From Ottelia alismoides (lineage: Eukaryota > Streptophyta > Magnoliopsida > Alismatales > Hydrocharitaceae): a DNA stretch of 64,000 nt. This document shows positions 48,754-62,610 of the stretch, one piece after another. The stretch's first letter is position 1. Each line of letters opens with the position of its first letter. The stretch covers positions 62,001-126,000 of the forward strand of contig JAZKJV010002330.1 of the NCBI GenBank assembly GCA_037367405.1, given 5' to 3'. A model generated the notes under the pieces. The model was not told the DNA's origin, made no database searches, and worked only from the letters and a program-made list of their open reading frames with translations. The position numbers and the translations under genes are program-made.

Positions 48754-51700
48754 TGATGAAACCACGATCATCACTCTTTATTCTTTTATTTTAGCTATTT
48801 ATCTTGGCAATACATCATGTAAATAGATGTAAATACAATAAATTAGCATTTTGCATGCATTTGTTAATATTACATAATTAGCATGTATTTGTGCAAAAAT
48901 AAAAGAATAAAGAAAATGAAAAAGAAAGGGGGTATTTAGAATAAATACAGAGTGACCCGAACCCCCAAAGAAGGCCAAGCATTGGCCTGATCGCCAAATA
49001 AAACAAGTAGAAGGAGATAGGGCTTACTCTATATTGTAAATATCATTTGTGTAAATAAATAATTATTCTTGACAAAATAAAAATAAGAAGATTCTTTTTA
49101 CCTCCTTACATATAATCCCAAAAATAAAACAAAAATCAGAAAAATAAAATAAAAATATAAATAAAATCCTCTCTCCCTTGTACATGATACATGTATATAT
49201 GCTTCCTTCTCTATTTATTATATACCTATAAAAAAATAAAAAATACAATAAAAAATATTTTGTACTTAAAAAATTATGTTGTAAATAACTAAAATATAAC
49301 ATTGGAGTATTTGTGTAAAAATAACAAAATAAAAATAATTGTACAAAATACATAGGTATACTATACCTGTATATTCTACTATATATTGTATATACAATAT
49401 TTTTTTGTAAAAATAATTAAAAATCACAGAAAAATTCCTCGAAAAATAATAAACATTTCTTATTTTGAAATCTTTTTAATTTAAAATCATTTATTATTTT
49501 TTATTGAATTTATATGTATTTTGTAAATCCTGATTTTCTGATTGGTCGGCTGGATTGTTGACCGTGGGTCAAAGGCTCCTTCCCGGGTCAGACCCGGATC
49601 CTGTTCGCTAGAGCTTCTTCTTGAAATTTCCCAACTTGACTCCATTCGGCTTTGGCCTCGAAATTTGGACCCGATAATCCTCGTATCTCCGACATGCTCG
49701 CGGGTCCTCTGGTCGATCCGATTCTTTCTAGGGTATGGCGCTTCACTCCGATCTTTCCAGACCCTCAACTCGCCTATAAATTATCTCTTCTGCATCCATG
49801 GAGCGGTAGCTCGTACCTCGCTCCCACTTCGACCCCTAGTCACCTCCAACTGAGTGACAACTGCTCAGAAAACCTCTCGGAGCTCGGTTTGGTGTAGTGA
49901 AGACAACGCTCACCCTTCGTGGTCAGAGATCCGCTGCGAGCAGCCTCCCCCCCCTCCCTTCTGCATCGAGGTTGAGGGGATTACCACATCAGCCATCTTC
50001 GCCTGAAGCTCTGGAGCACTCCCAGATCTTTAGGTAACCCTCATATCCCCTCCATTATTATGTTTGATCCGATCTTTCCATTCATCGCCGCTGCACTTCT
50101 ATCTGCTCCGACCAGCTGGTCGGAGCCTCGACATCCACCTCCAGCCGTTTATATTGATCCGCAACATCGTCCTCCATCTTGCACTGCAACCTGATCATCC
50201 TTATCCTCGATCTTCAGATCGAGATTAGGGACGAGATCTCCTCTACCACTTTCATCGGAGATCAAACTTCGCCCCCTCCGCTTGTTTAGATTTTTAGCTT
50301 CAATAACCCGGATCGGAGAATAGCCCTGAGTCCTAGCTTTCCTTTGCAGGTGTTAGCGTGCGCTAGGAGCCCCGTTTCATCCATCAGAGGGTTCGCCAGA
50401 GCAGCTCTAGGCCTCCTGCATCGTCACGCACATCCGACCGTTGGCTCCTCCATCGGACCTGTTCAGTCGACGCGGAGGACCTCCACGATCATTCCCGAGC
50501 CTCCCGATCGACCATCAGAGCTAAGGATCACCTCCTTAGCTCTGGTGAAACTTGCCTCGATGTTGTTCATCCATGCCCTCTAAGCACCGTTGGATCGGCC
50601 TTCCTCCTCCAGATCGAATCCACGCCGCTGACAGCAGCAACCTTTTGGGCCGTTAGATCACAGCTCTGATGCATCTGCACCCCACGTCCTCAACAGTTTC
50701 TGAGGCGTTAGATCTGACACCTGCCACATCTGAGCCGTACGTCCACGCGCAGCCAGTGGCCACCACGTGTCCCTCCCATACACTGCATGCGCCTGCAAGG
50801 GTATATTGATTATTTACCATGCACTTTTTATGCTTTATTTTCTAGTTTGTGAAATAAAGTTGTAGTTCGAACTATTTGTATATTAGTCCCTAAGGTTTCT
50901 AGTATTTGCACTTTAGTTCTTCATGTCTGGAAACACGTGCATGATCACATGCATTGTGGTGTTTTTTTGCATGTTTAGTCCTGAACCTTTTGATGGTTGA
51001 TATTTGAATGAAAAGTTTCCTAGATTTGCACTTATGCCCCTGTGAACGATTTATTGAGCATGTGCGTTATTTCCTGGGAATTTTGCACGGATGCCCTTGG
51101 GCTTTATATGCGTGTTATTGTTTAGTCTGGAAACTTAGAATATTTGCAAATAGGTCCCTACAACCTGTGCGCTTTGTTTTAAATCAAATAATTATCAAAT
51201 CTATTCAAAAAATTCCCCAAAAATTACCATTAGCTCATGCTAATGTGTAATATTTTTGATAATTTTCGTAATGCAATTTGATTTTATTTGATATTTTCTA
51301 AAAATAAAAAACCCTTAAAAATGTGTATGTCTATTTTAGAAAATACCAAAAAAATATAAAAATTCCCCTAAAATTTTGATAAAAATTTGTGTGTGCTTGT
51401 TGTGATGTGCTTTTATTTCAGTACTATTTTGTGATTTTATCCCTTATAAAAATCTTAAAAATAAAAAAGACCAAAAATCTTATAAAAATCATTAAAAATT
51501 CCACAAAAATCAAAAAAATGAGTTTTCAGTTTTTGTAATTAGATATTATTTTCTATTTTATCATAAAATTACAACCAGGGCGTTTGAGGTACTTTAGATA
51601 TTTTAAAGTTACCTTCTAGTCCTGGTTGTACACTATTTTGGTATTTTGACTTTATTACATTTTTATAAAATTATATAAAAATCTGAAAAATCCCACAAGA

Positions 51701-52060
51701 TCACCAAAAACATTTGCATTTTAAATTTTGAGCCTTTTTAGACTTAATAAAAATTATTGTAGTGTGATTTCCTTCATATTTTTATTCCTTTTCTTATTAG
51801 AAATTATAAAAAATTGCAAATTAAAAATCAACTAAAAAGATGCTTATTTTTCTCTGATTTCTTGACTACTTCGTAGGCTTAGCTCGTGCTCCTTGTGTTC
51901 GACTATGGTCGCTATACCATGTTAAATAAATAGCGGAGACCGCTTCTTTAGATTTCATGCTTTGATTGTTTTTATTTGTGGTCTTATTTTTCTTGATTGA
52001 CCGTGCCTTGCGATTCGAGTTTAGATACTACTTAACCCGAGTTGCCTGGAGCTGTCATCA
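48754..52060 (+). repeat. Solo Athila-type LTR G inside LTR A
   Basis: Starts TGATGAAACCACG, ends GAGCTGTCATCA, with perfect duplication ATAAC at 48749-48753 and 52061-52065. The TGATGA...TCATCA termini resemble LTR C. GC-rich core at about 49540-50780, AT-rich tail at 51190-51850. No internal sequence, hence a solo LTR. I drew the strand from the TGATGA start and the core-then-tail order. Confidence 0.92.
49775..49782 (+). promoter_or_regulatory. Candidate TATA box of LTR G
   Basis: TATAAATT in a GC-rich setting (CGCC before it, CATCCATGG after), about 1 kb from the LTR start. A position at the core's upstream part fits a U3 promoter; there is no expression evidence. Confidence 0.5.
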
Positions 52061-52182
52061 ATAACCCTGATTGTACTAAGGGACTTATTATGCAAATTAG
52101 TTATTCTTTATTTCAGATATGGAATGATATTTGCAATAACATTTATTGCATAATGGCTCGTCGTGGGCTCGCATGTCCAATG

Positions 52183-52192
52183 ATCTCCCACT
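52183..52192 (-). other. Polypurine tract of element A
   Basis: The minus strand reads AGTGGGAGAT immediately before the 3' LTR, the form common in plant copia elements. Confidence 0.85.
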
Positions 52193-52659
52193 AGCCCAAA
52201 GAGCCATTAATGGGATAATCATTTAAACCCACACTCATGTGACAATCATAGGCTATTTTAGGAAAATAGTTAGGTAAGTTGATCAGTCACTTTGTTCCCA
52301 AGAGGCTATGCCAAGTCCTCTTACGACACTTGCATATCCCCTAGTAACAGTGCTCGCATTCAATACGAATGTTGCATCTTATGCAACCAATACTCAATTT
52401 TGTCAGTCATAGTGTCCTTGACACTACAGATCAATTATTATTATAACCAGTATGTAATTTCTATTATCCTTATCGAAATACCCTTATTCTCGCAGATCTC
52501 TATCTCCTAAGGTATCTGCAATTAAGACCTTTTTAGATCACAATCTATAAAGTCTTAAGTTCTTGAAGACAAGACTTTGATATCACTATCTCAAAAAGCC
52601 TTATCATCTTTGAAGATATTGTTATTACTGCAATAAAGTATTTTATCTCCATAGCAGGA

Positions 52660-53732
52660 TTAGTAACAGTTTACTACTCCCACTGCATGATAGATATCTA
52701 GCTTCTGTACACATCTAGCATACACTGAGCTTCCCAAAACTGATGCACAAGGGCAAGTAGTTTTAGCATTCACTTCCTCAACTCCTTGAGGTGTTATCCC
52801 TTCAAATAGGTTTGTACCATATCTTAAGGGAAGGAAGCCCTTCTTGAAATATTCTAGAAAATGAAACATGTCCAAGGTGCACTACTAATGTGACAGTCCC
52901 AATACTCTCTTTTCTTTTCTTCTGAACAACTTCAGAACTAAGATCTAAGAGGTATCTTTGACATCATATCTAAAGGTATGGAATAACAATATTATAAAAT
53001 ATTTATTATTAGTATCCTTATATCATTCCAAATGATTAGGATATTATCTACATTTAGCATGATGAACACAATGGCACTCCCACTAAGCTTCACATGGTTC
53101 ATCAAGATTCTATCTGAAATCATAACATTTATAATTTCATCAAATCTAATGTTCCAATTATAAGAAGCTTATTTGAGCCCATAGATGGAGTTTCTTTAGC
53201 TTGCATATCTTGCTTTCCTCAATCATGAAGCCATAGATCTACTTCATGTGAATATCCTTAGAGAGGTATTCATTGTGGAATGGAATATTGACTTCTATCT
53301 TGAAGATGACAAAAGTCAAGTTGTGTAGCTATAATTAGCAATATCACAATGGTTTTAAGAATGGTTACTGAGTAGCAAGTCTCATCGCAAGCGATGTCTT
53401 CTCTTCGATGTGTAGCTCATGGCTACGAACCGTGCTTTGAAGGTCTCTTCCTTCTCATTAGGTTCCCTCTTGTAGATCCATTTACACCTAACGGGTCTCA
53501 CCCTTATAGGTGGATCCTCAAGGGTCCATATACAACATTTGTATATGAAGTCTACTTTAGACTTTATTGCTAACATCCATCTTTCCATGCTATGATCTTC
53601 ATAAGCTTCATTATATGAATTAAGATCATTGTCATATTTAACTGACACATGGAATCCATCTTCAAACTTATGAAGAGGTATTAGTGTTTCATCTTTAATT
53701 GTCCTTTTAGTTTCCAATTCCAGGAGCCTCAT
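52660..53732 (-). pseudogene. Copia reverse transcriptase remnant of element A
   Basis: 53382-53732 encodes the start of copia RT (WMLAIKSKVDFIYK, then PVRCKWIYKRE and ETFKARFVAMSYTS). Decayed traces of the middle follow at about 53160-53330 (a DIHMK...CKLKK-like stretch). 52660-52875 holds the RT/RNase H junction (KKGFLPLRYG, TPQGVEEVNAK, VGSSVYAR-like, KLDIYHAVGVV). The YVDD site is not recognisable. The polymerase would have copied the element's RNA; this copy is dead. Confidence 0.85.
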
Positions 53733-56700
53733 TATCTTCTCAAGATTAAATGAGTTCCTTCACTTCATTTTCATCTTGATTCTCAAGAGACTCATCCTCT
53801 AAGAATCACATTCTCAGATATGAAGTCTTTTAAGAATCTCAAGGTCATAAAGTAGGTATCCAATATCATCCTTTATTTTCCTAATGAAATAGCACTCTCT
53901 GGTGCTAGATTCCAGCTCATATGCATGGAGCCTTATTAAGGATATGTATTGTAGTCTCTAGTACGTATATATATTTGAAACTAAGAGGTATTTTGCTAAG
54001 ATTCATCATTAATCAAATCATGTCACACATGATAAAAAATTGTATCTCCCTACAACTCTATTGAGTTTTGGTACATTAGGAGGATTGAGATAGGAATGAT
54101 ATTCAAATCTCCATAAGGTATTATCTGAACTCATCTAATAGGTACAAGCTACCTGTGTTAGATCAAATTCATTTTCATCTTCCTTCAAACTTTGGTTATA
54201 AACCAAAATTCTGAAATCTTTGAACATTTCAAAGCTTTCTAGGGTGAAGGGAGGAAATCTCATATCACAAATAATCATCGAATGATATCACATATCATCA
54301 ATATTTACCATGATATAGATGATCTGTATACATGAATATGTATTGGATATGGAATACCTTGGCATCTTACACCATTCTCAGAGAAGGGTGTATTAGACAT
54401 TTTATTTTGAATACAATATTCACTAGTATGTAAGATTTGAAGTTTTAGACATTCTAAAGTTTCATCTCTTACTAGTCTATTGATCTCATCAATAGACTTA
54501 TGTCCAAGGTTTGATGCCAGATCATTATCAAATGATCTTCATCCTCCTATTGATCTCTAAAGGTTTAATTTTCAGTATTAAAAATATTAATGAGCCATTC
54601 ATTAATTTCTAATTTAATAGTGTCCTCTAGATGTTAGATTACTTTCTGAAATATATCCATTATAATTCCTTATGATAGGTCTATTTCAGAATTCATGTTT
54701 ATTTCCATCATTTAAAAATAAACAATGATTGTAGTCTAATATCTAGGTCATAGAGACATTCTCTAAGACTAAGGGCTCTCCCACTAAAATTATGTTGTCT
54801 AAATATCCAATAGAGATTGTTGCAACAATTGCATCAATATCTATGTGGATGACTATTAAACCTTAAGATCAAATTTCTAGTATTCTAAAACATATGCATC
54901 CAATAGCAAGTGTTATTAGAAAAAATAAGTTACAATTATTAGACTTCGATCTTATCAAATAAGAAAGTCAATTTCAATGATTAAATGTATATTATTTCGA
55001 TGCACTATCCAAGTCCTTCTCTAAGGATCCAAGATAGTCTAGATAGTCACACTATCAATACATCAGCTTACTGCAGTATTGGCATTCATCAAACCCTTCG
55101 GATGTCATATGGAAGTCATACTAGCATGGTCAACTCTTTGACTTTCCTTCTTACTTGGGTCCAACTCATGCTTCCACTGCGCTCCCTTCATCTATAAACA
55201 ACCATTGCTTAAGACAAATGATCTCTTATGTTGAATTTAAAAGAATTCAATGTAAGAGTATTTCGACATTTATACATGCTTCATTCAATTCATATAATAT
55301 GAATATTATGAAGCTTCATGAAAGACTAGAGTATAGATAGTAGAATGATGACACTCATCATATTACATACATCTTAACTCTTAAAGACTTTTGGTTCAGA
55401 CGTGTACTCAAACAATTTGAATACATCATCTTTTATAGAGCCACCATTCTGCATGATGCAGAGAACCATGCCATTCATAATTAAATGTCGAGAGCACATA
55501 TGTATACCGGAACATCTTAGAATTTTATAAGGATTATTTGACAATTACGATCATCATCGACATGTTTCTTCCAAAGTACATTCGATGAGAGATCAGGACT
55601 ATAGAGACATAAAAACCCTAGGGTTGAAGTCCTATTGTCTATTATAATTGTCATTCCTCATTATTATGAGGAAGACTTGCACATTGCAACCACATACATT
55701 ATGTGTCCAACTGCAAGTACAATATCTTGATCATGGATCCAATCCATGATATTTTACTAGTTATTATTGACTATAGTATTAAGTGGGTTTAATGAAGGAT
55801 TATCTGAAATAAGAAACTTGCATATATATAAATATATATATATATTACTTTGATTTAGGAATTTTATATCAAAGTTATCTTGCATTGTCATCACTGAAAG
55901 TTCATTCCCTTAATCACTTTCAATGTAAAAGATATACTTACCATTATATCTCAAGCAAGATCTGAGATCTTCTTTATCTTTGTCACATCCCCTGAGAAAC
56001 TGTAACTCGAATAAAAAGAAGCGGGAACACATTCCACCTTGCAAGTCCAACTTGCATTCCAATTCGGTCTTTAACACCCTGGCCCACCAACCCTAAGGTG
56101 ATGTTGACCCATCATTAATTGAATCAACCATCAATAGGAATAGCACTCGTTATGCGCAATCCAATATCGCCCCAATAATATGAGGACTCTATATTGGGGT
56201 CACTACGCATACAGCCTTACTCTTTCGAGAAGCAAAGAGCCCGATCCAGATGCGCTTGTATATAGGAGCTGTCACTTCGTACAGACGTCTCCTACATACA
56301 ATCCCTGGTGACGGAACCCTTCGCCTTGACAGGAGACCATGGATGTCACTTGTTTGATCCTCCATATCATATTCATTTTCTAATTACTTATCATGAATCA
56401 TATTCACATAATTAATTCTTCCAAGGTAAATAACACATCTATTCATAATAGAGTGTCTTAATTTTAATTGGATTCGAATTAATCTAATCATATTAAATTA
56501 ATGATCCAATTAATATCAAACAAACATTCTTTATTATTACTTGAATTATGGTATTGTCTCAAATACGTATTATTTCGAATTTTAATAATTAGAAAAATAC
56601 ACTGTGACCTCTCATGATTATCGAATCCCTATCTGTTATCATGGCCACTACCGACGGGAGTGGGACAGACCGCACACGGTGCAACCTGCTACCCCAACGC

Positions 56701-57534
56701 TCCCCGACTAGACACCATATCCACCTCAGGAAACGATAATGCCAAATTGATCATTGTGTACTTGAGATGATAATCGATTTTTCAATTGAAGTTATACCAT
56801 ATATAATAATAATAATAATAATCAAAACATTTTTGATTAACATTATAAGGAGATTTGCTAAACAAATCCCCAATCCTATTCAAGTAACTTTGTTTATTGG
56901 AAAGTAGATTGAGTAACCAAATGTGATCTAGATCATATCTAATCAATTATTGATTAAGACAATGTCATTTAAGGAAATAATTATCATCAAATATTTCACA
57001 ATATTTATCCATAATTATAACAAGAAATAAAACCATTTAGTTTCACGAATTGATTAAATGACAATCACAATGTTCTAGATTAGGAAAGTAATTTCCACCA
57101 GTGACCCTCACTTACTAAAATTAGCATATCTCAATCAATTTAAATCAAAATTAAGCAAAATATGTTTTTAAAATTTTCTAATTTGATTTATAACATAACC
57201 TATGAGATTTGCATGCATTTTTAGGCGTTTCAAATCAGTAAATAACTCCTTAATTACGTCATGATTTGCAGTCCCCGAAACAGTGGATACATGTTCACTA
57301 ATTTGATCATAACTTGAGCAAACGGATTCGAAATCACGCAAACTTAGATCCTACAGTTTCCTTACTTAATGGGAGAAAAAATACAAGTTTTATTTTTGTG
57401 TTTAAATAATTTAAACAGGGATGAAAATAATCACAAAACAGAGATGCGAAAATGAAATGTGATAAAAATTCACACACCCTAACGAACCCAAGTCTCCCTA
57501 GGTTTATGGATCATATCCAAAACCTCCGACCTAA
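53733..57534 (-). other. Decayed interior of element A upstream of RT
   Basis: Gag, protease and integrase are expected here, but stops are frequent and I recognise no motif. 55980-56360 has a different, less AT-rich character and may be an insertion. A short (ATA)n run is at about 56802-56823. Confidence 0.4.
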
Positions 57535-57547
57535 GGCTCTGATACCA
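57535..57547 (-). other. Primer binding site of element A (tRNA-iMet)
   Basis: The minus strand reads TGGTATCAGAGCC two bases after the LTR end, the complement of the initiator tRNA-Met 3' end and the usual plant copia primer site. Confidence 0.93.
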
Positions 57548-57549
57548 CT

Positions 57550-60266
57550 TGAAGGATATGGTAAGATCCTTAAGTGCATCATGGAAGCGTGAGGATCGCA
57601 TCATATGCGATCGGGAGCGAGTAGTCGTACTAGTTGCTCGATACAACGAAATTCAAAAAAAAATCATACGATGAAACCACATGATCCAAGAACACTTCTC
57701 GGATCATTTCATCTAAACCATAAACATGTATTAGGGATACCTCTTGAAGCATGGTTGCCACCGAGTCTCTAAATGAAGAGACCTCCTGTCTCAAGTCTGA
57801 TCCGACGGAGGAGATGCTTGCGAGCGTGTTGATGAAACACGTGCTCCTCGCAATCCATGTTGATGATCCAAGCGGTGAATCTCCTGATCTTGTCCCACAA
57901 GATCTAAAATCTTCTTCACGAGCGAGGCATAACGAAGGAGAAAGAGATCCGCGAGCAAACAATCCGGCAGCATGACGACGACGCTGCGGCGATGGAGACT
58001 CTCTCTAAGGCATCCATGGTGGACGACCATATGAGAGAGAGAGGGTGCGTAGAGAATGAGAGAGAGAGAGAGCCTTATGTTCTCATTGTGTAAAGAAGAG
58101 CAAAGGGATGCCTCTTTTTTTATAATATTTTGGGATCCATGGATCTCAATCCATGGACAACACAAATCCAATGGTTCTCATTTATTTGTATTTCTTTTAA
58201 TGGCTAAGATTTTGTTGGTAAAAACTAACAAAAATTAGTTTAATTTAGATTAAATATGTATTGATAAATCAACATAATTTAATCCTAAATTAAATCAATC
58301 AAATATGGAGATACATGGAATGGAGATTATACCATCCCATGTAATAGAGTGGACGACCACCATTTTCTTATAGGATTTGGTGATCGTCCACCCATCCAAC
58401 ATGGAAGGTGCAATCTCATGCAATCTCATGAGATTGCATTATTCCTTGGAAATCTCCAAGATTTACAACAACACTTATTGTAAATTATTCAACAAAATAA
58501 TTCATAATTATTTTGTGAATATTGCAATCTTACCACTGGAAAATTTTGAATCACATTCACAACCCAAAATAAAGTGCGAATTATATTTCCAATTAATTGT
58601 CCAATGTGAATTAAATTCACATCAATATTTAATTAACAAATGTAAATTGCAAATAGCTCCCTCTTATATATTATAAATCATATTTATAATATATGCGATT
58701 AATATGGATAGTGCTATACGCATTATTCATATCCATGATAATTATATCACATTCAATCATCTTGGATCTCTATTCTTATGTGCCCAAATAATGTGAATCA
58801 CATTCACATTATTTACATCTTTGATAATCAAATCACATTTAATTATCTAAGATAACTCTCTTTATAATATGAATCAAATTCATATTATTCATGATAATTA
58901 AATCACATTTAATTATCTAAGATAACTCTCCTTATAATATGAATCAAATTCATATTATTCATGACAATTAAATCACATTTAATTATCCATTTTCTCAACG
59001 CTCGGATACATATATCAACAATGAAATTATCCTTAACACTTTCAAGGATAATGTGCTTTCTCCGTGAATACTTGGAGATAAGGATAGGGCGATTGCATTA
59101 TTCCACGTATAGTGACTTAGATATTGAGATCACATCTCAAATCTAGATCTTGCGGACCTCCCAGAGATGCTTGATTAAATCAAGGCCGTAGATCCAATCT
59201 TCTCATTGCATCTGAATCACATTCAGATCACTGTTCAACACTTGGACAAAGATTAGATCACTTCTCTACTGAGAGGAGTCACTAAAATCCATATCCGTTT
59301 CATCACTCCCTGGGAATGGAAGTGTTATGGTTATACAATCATTTATGATCACATCACCCTCAGGTATTCCTAATACCTGTACAACCTGCATACTAGAAGA
59401 CCCAGAATAATTCCGAAGTATAAGATCAATTTTAAACTGTCTACTTCAGGGATTTATCATTAAGTTTCTCATTCGATCATTGGGAGTCGGTATCGATCAT
59501 ATACTTTCCAAAAGCATATATCATACCTAGATGTTGATCATATAATTTCCAAAGCAAGTATCAAACCTACAAATTCAGTCAAGCTTCCAAAGTGAGACGA
59601 CCGTGCATGGAATTTGATTCTTCCTAATATCTCATGAGTGAGCTCATGTCTTCCGATTCAGTAAATGAACATGTATGATCCCTTTGAGAGATCGTACGAC
59701 TCATATGCCCTTGCATGCACGCCAGCGCGCTGGTGTATAGACCTTGATTAGGTCATCAACCTATTGGTCTTCCAAATGTACATACTCAGACATATAGTAA
59801 CACATCGGTCTCGGGTCAGAGGATGCGTACCTATATCGTGATAGTATACGACATAGGACTTTGGTTATCTCGATCTCGTTAACTCAACTCTTTGACTTAA
59901 CATATCTAACACCTCTGAATCTCTATTCCTATTCAGAGGACCTGCATCAAGAGGTCGGTTAGATATCAGCCTTTAGAAAAAGGATTGCCATCTCCTTCTC
60001 AAGCTGGAGATCATCTCTTAATAATCATTTGACGGTGCTGGATGAGTCCCCAATCTAACTCTGTAGATATTCATCCAAGCACCAACCTCTATGATTCAAT
60101 AATTGAATCAACAGCTATACGGTTATTAAGATGGCCATGGTACATAACCCTAATTGAACTAAGGGACCTATTATGAAAATTAGTTACTCTTCATTTCAGA
60201 TCAGGGAATGATATTTGCAATAACATTTATTGCATAATGGCTCGTCGTGGGCTCGCATGTCCAACA
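57550..60266 (-). repeat. 5' LTR of element A
   Basis: A 2.7-kb LTR reading TGTTGGACATG at 60266 to CATATCCTTCA at 57550 on the minus strand. The promoter region (about 58100-58160) has ATATTATAAA and a CT run, as in LTR B. The palindrome cluster lies at about 58540-58990. Confidence 0.93.
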
Positions 60267-60271
60267 TTACC

Positions 60272-60950
60272 CTCCATTTCTGTAACATAATGCAATGCTG
60301 CAAAATGTCGTGTAAAAGTGTACCCGTATCCAAGGGCGTCATTAGGGATTTTTTGTCTAGAGGTACAAAATACTAAAATACACGAAATATAAATTTTTGG
60401 AATTTTTCAAAAAGTTATATTTTTATGGGTTCTTTACAACAAACAGGGACTTTCCATGTTGTTTTTGATTTTTTTATAAATAGGAAAATTCCTAAAATGC
60501 AAATCTAAATATGATGTGAAAGTGTATGTTAATAGGAACTTAACCTTATTTTTGTGTATTTTCTGAGCACAGGTGATATTTTTAATACATAGAAAATACA
60601 CACAAAAATAAATGAACTGGCATGGTATATTTGTAATTAAAAATAAAGGCAAGGGTGAATATGCTAATAACCAAAAGTTTTATAACTGCAACAGAAAGTT
60701 TATTGATTTAGATGTAAATATAAGAACCCACAAGGGTACCTATGCAAAATGGTCACCTTACAAGGAACCACATTTGAGGTGAACTAGCATAGACCCAGAT
60801 GTAATTATGCTAAAGATCAGGGGTTCACATGCAATTTTACAAAAAGTTTTAAACTAATTAAGGATTTTACATGACAAAATAAAATAAACAAAAGGCTCAG
60901 GAGAAGAAGTTGCAAAATACCCCCTAATTGCGCTCGAACGAACGACTCTA
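60272..60950 (-). repeat. Athila-type LTR fragment H
   Basis: The reverse complement follows the core-to-tail part of LTR E: a GGGTATTTTGCAAC-like block, TTAAGTTCCT, and AATTCCAAAAA words. It is the site into which A (TTACC) and B inserted. Both ends are lost. Confidence 0.65.
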
Positions 60951-62233
60951 TATGTTGTTGGACATGCGAGCCCACAACGAGCCATTATGCAATAAATGTA
61001 ATTGTGAATATCATTCCCTAATGTGAAATGAAGAATACATAATTTGTATAATAGGTCCCTTAGTACAATTAGGGTTATGTACCATGGCCATCTTGATGAT
61101 CATACAGCTGTTGATTCAAATATTGAATCATAGAAGCTGGTGCTTGGATGGACATCTAAAGAGTTAGATTGAGGACTCATCAAGCACCGTCAAATGATTG
61201 TTAAGAGATGATCTCCAGCCTGAGTAGGAGATGGTAATCCTTTCTCATTTAGGCTGATATCTAACCGACCTCTTGATGCGGGTCCTCTACATAGGAATAG
61301 AGATTCGAAGGTGTTAGATAAGTTAGGTCAAAGAGTTGACTTAATGAGATCTAGATAACCAAAGTCCTATATTGTATGATGTCATGACATAGGCACGCAT
61401 CCTCTGACCGGAGACAGATGTGCTACTGTATGTCTGAGTATGTACATTTGGCAAACCAATAGGTTGATGACCTAATCAAGGTCTATACACCGGTGCACTG
61501 GTGTGCATGCAAGGGCAAATGAGTAACACGATCTCTCAAGGGGATCATACAGGTTCATTACTGAACCGGAAGACATGAGCTCACTCATGAGATATTGGGA
61601 ATATCAAATTCCGTGCACAGTCGTCTCGCTTTGGAAGCTAGACTGAATTTGTAGGTTTGATATAGACTTTTGGAAAGCATATGATCAAGACCTAGGTATG
61701 ATATATGCTTTTTGGAAAGTATATGATCGATACCGACTCCCAATGATCGAATGAGAAACATAATGATAAAACTCTGAAGTAGACAGTGTAAAATTGATCT
61801 TATACTTCAGGTTTATTCTGAGTCTTCCAGTATGCGGGATGTACAGGTATTGGGAATACCTAAGGGTGATGTGATCATAAACGGTTGCATAACCATGACG
61901 CTTCCATTCCTAGGGAGTGATGAAACGGGTCTGGATTTTAGTGACTCCTCTTAGTAGAGAAGTAATCTAATCTTAGTCAAAATGTTGGACGTTGATTTGA
62001 ATGTGATTCAGATGCAATGAGAAGATTAGATTTGCGGTCTTGATTTAATCAAGCATCTATGGGAGGCCCGAGATCTGGATTTGAGATGTGATCTCAATAT
62101 CCAAGTCACTATACGTGGAACAATATAATCACCCTGTCCTTATCTTCAAGTATTCGTAGAGAAAGCGCATTATCCTTGAAAGAGTTCAGGGTAATTTCAT
62201 TTTTGATATATGTATCCGAGCATTGAGAAAATG

Positions 62234-62610
62234 GATAATTAAATATGATTTAATTATCATGATTAATATGAATTCGATTCATATTATATGGAGAGTTATC
62301 TAAGATAATTAAATGTGATTTTATTATCAATAGATGTGAATAATATGAATGTGATCCATATTATTTGGTAACATGAGAATAGAGATCCAAGATGATTAAA
62401 TATGATTTTTAATTATCATGGATATGAATAATGTGGATAGTACTATCCATATTAATCATATATATTATAAATGTGATTTATAATATATAAGAGAGAGCTA
62501 TTTGTAATTTACATTTGTTAATTAAATGTTGATGTGAATTGGAGTCACATTGGACATTAAAGTGAAAATGTAATTTACATTTTATTTTGGGTTGTGAATG
62601 TGATTCACAA
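62234..62610 (+). repeat. Palindrome cluster in LTR B
   Basis: At least six inverted repeats with a 3-nt centre. Examples: GATAATTAAAT/ATTTAATTATC (62234-62258), TAATATGAAT/ATTCATATTA (62264-62286), 14-bp arms at 62459-62489, TTGTGAAT/ATTCACAA (62592-62610), plus imperfect ones near 62305-62328 and 62342-62362. The shared core is AAT-NNN-ATT, most often AATGTGATT. Confidence 0.85.

Larger units (their letters stand above)
46216..52182 (-). repeat. 3' LTR of element A, interrupted by solo LTR G
   Basis: Parts 46216-48753 and 52066-52182 join to about 2.66 kb and match the 5' LTR. The element-proximal end reads CATTGGACATG rather than TGTTGGACATG, a changed terminus. The palindrome cluster is at about 47160-47620 and the CATGGATC palindromes near the promoter at 46795-46820. 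Confidence 0.92.
46216..60266 (-). mobile_element. Ty1/copia retrotransposon A with nested solo LTR
   Basis: Bounded by the duplication TTACC (46211-46215 and 60267-60271). The 5' LTR is 57550-60266 and the 3' LTR is 46216-52182, interrupted by solo LTR G. On the minus strand, a tRNA-iMet PBS follows the 5' LTR and the PPT AGTGGGAGAT precedes the 3' LTR. Without G the element is about 10.7 kb. The only recognisable coding remnants are copia RT blocks at 52660-53732. Their motifs are nearest to the Tork/Angela group as I know it. Confidence 0.93.
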
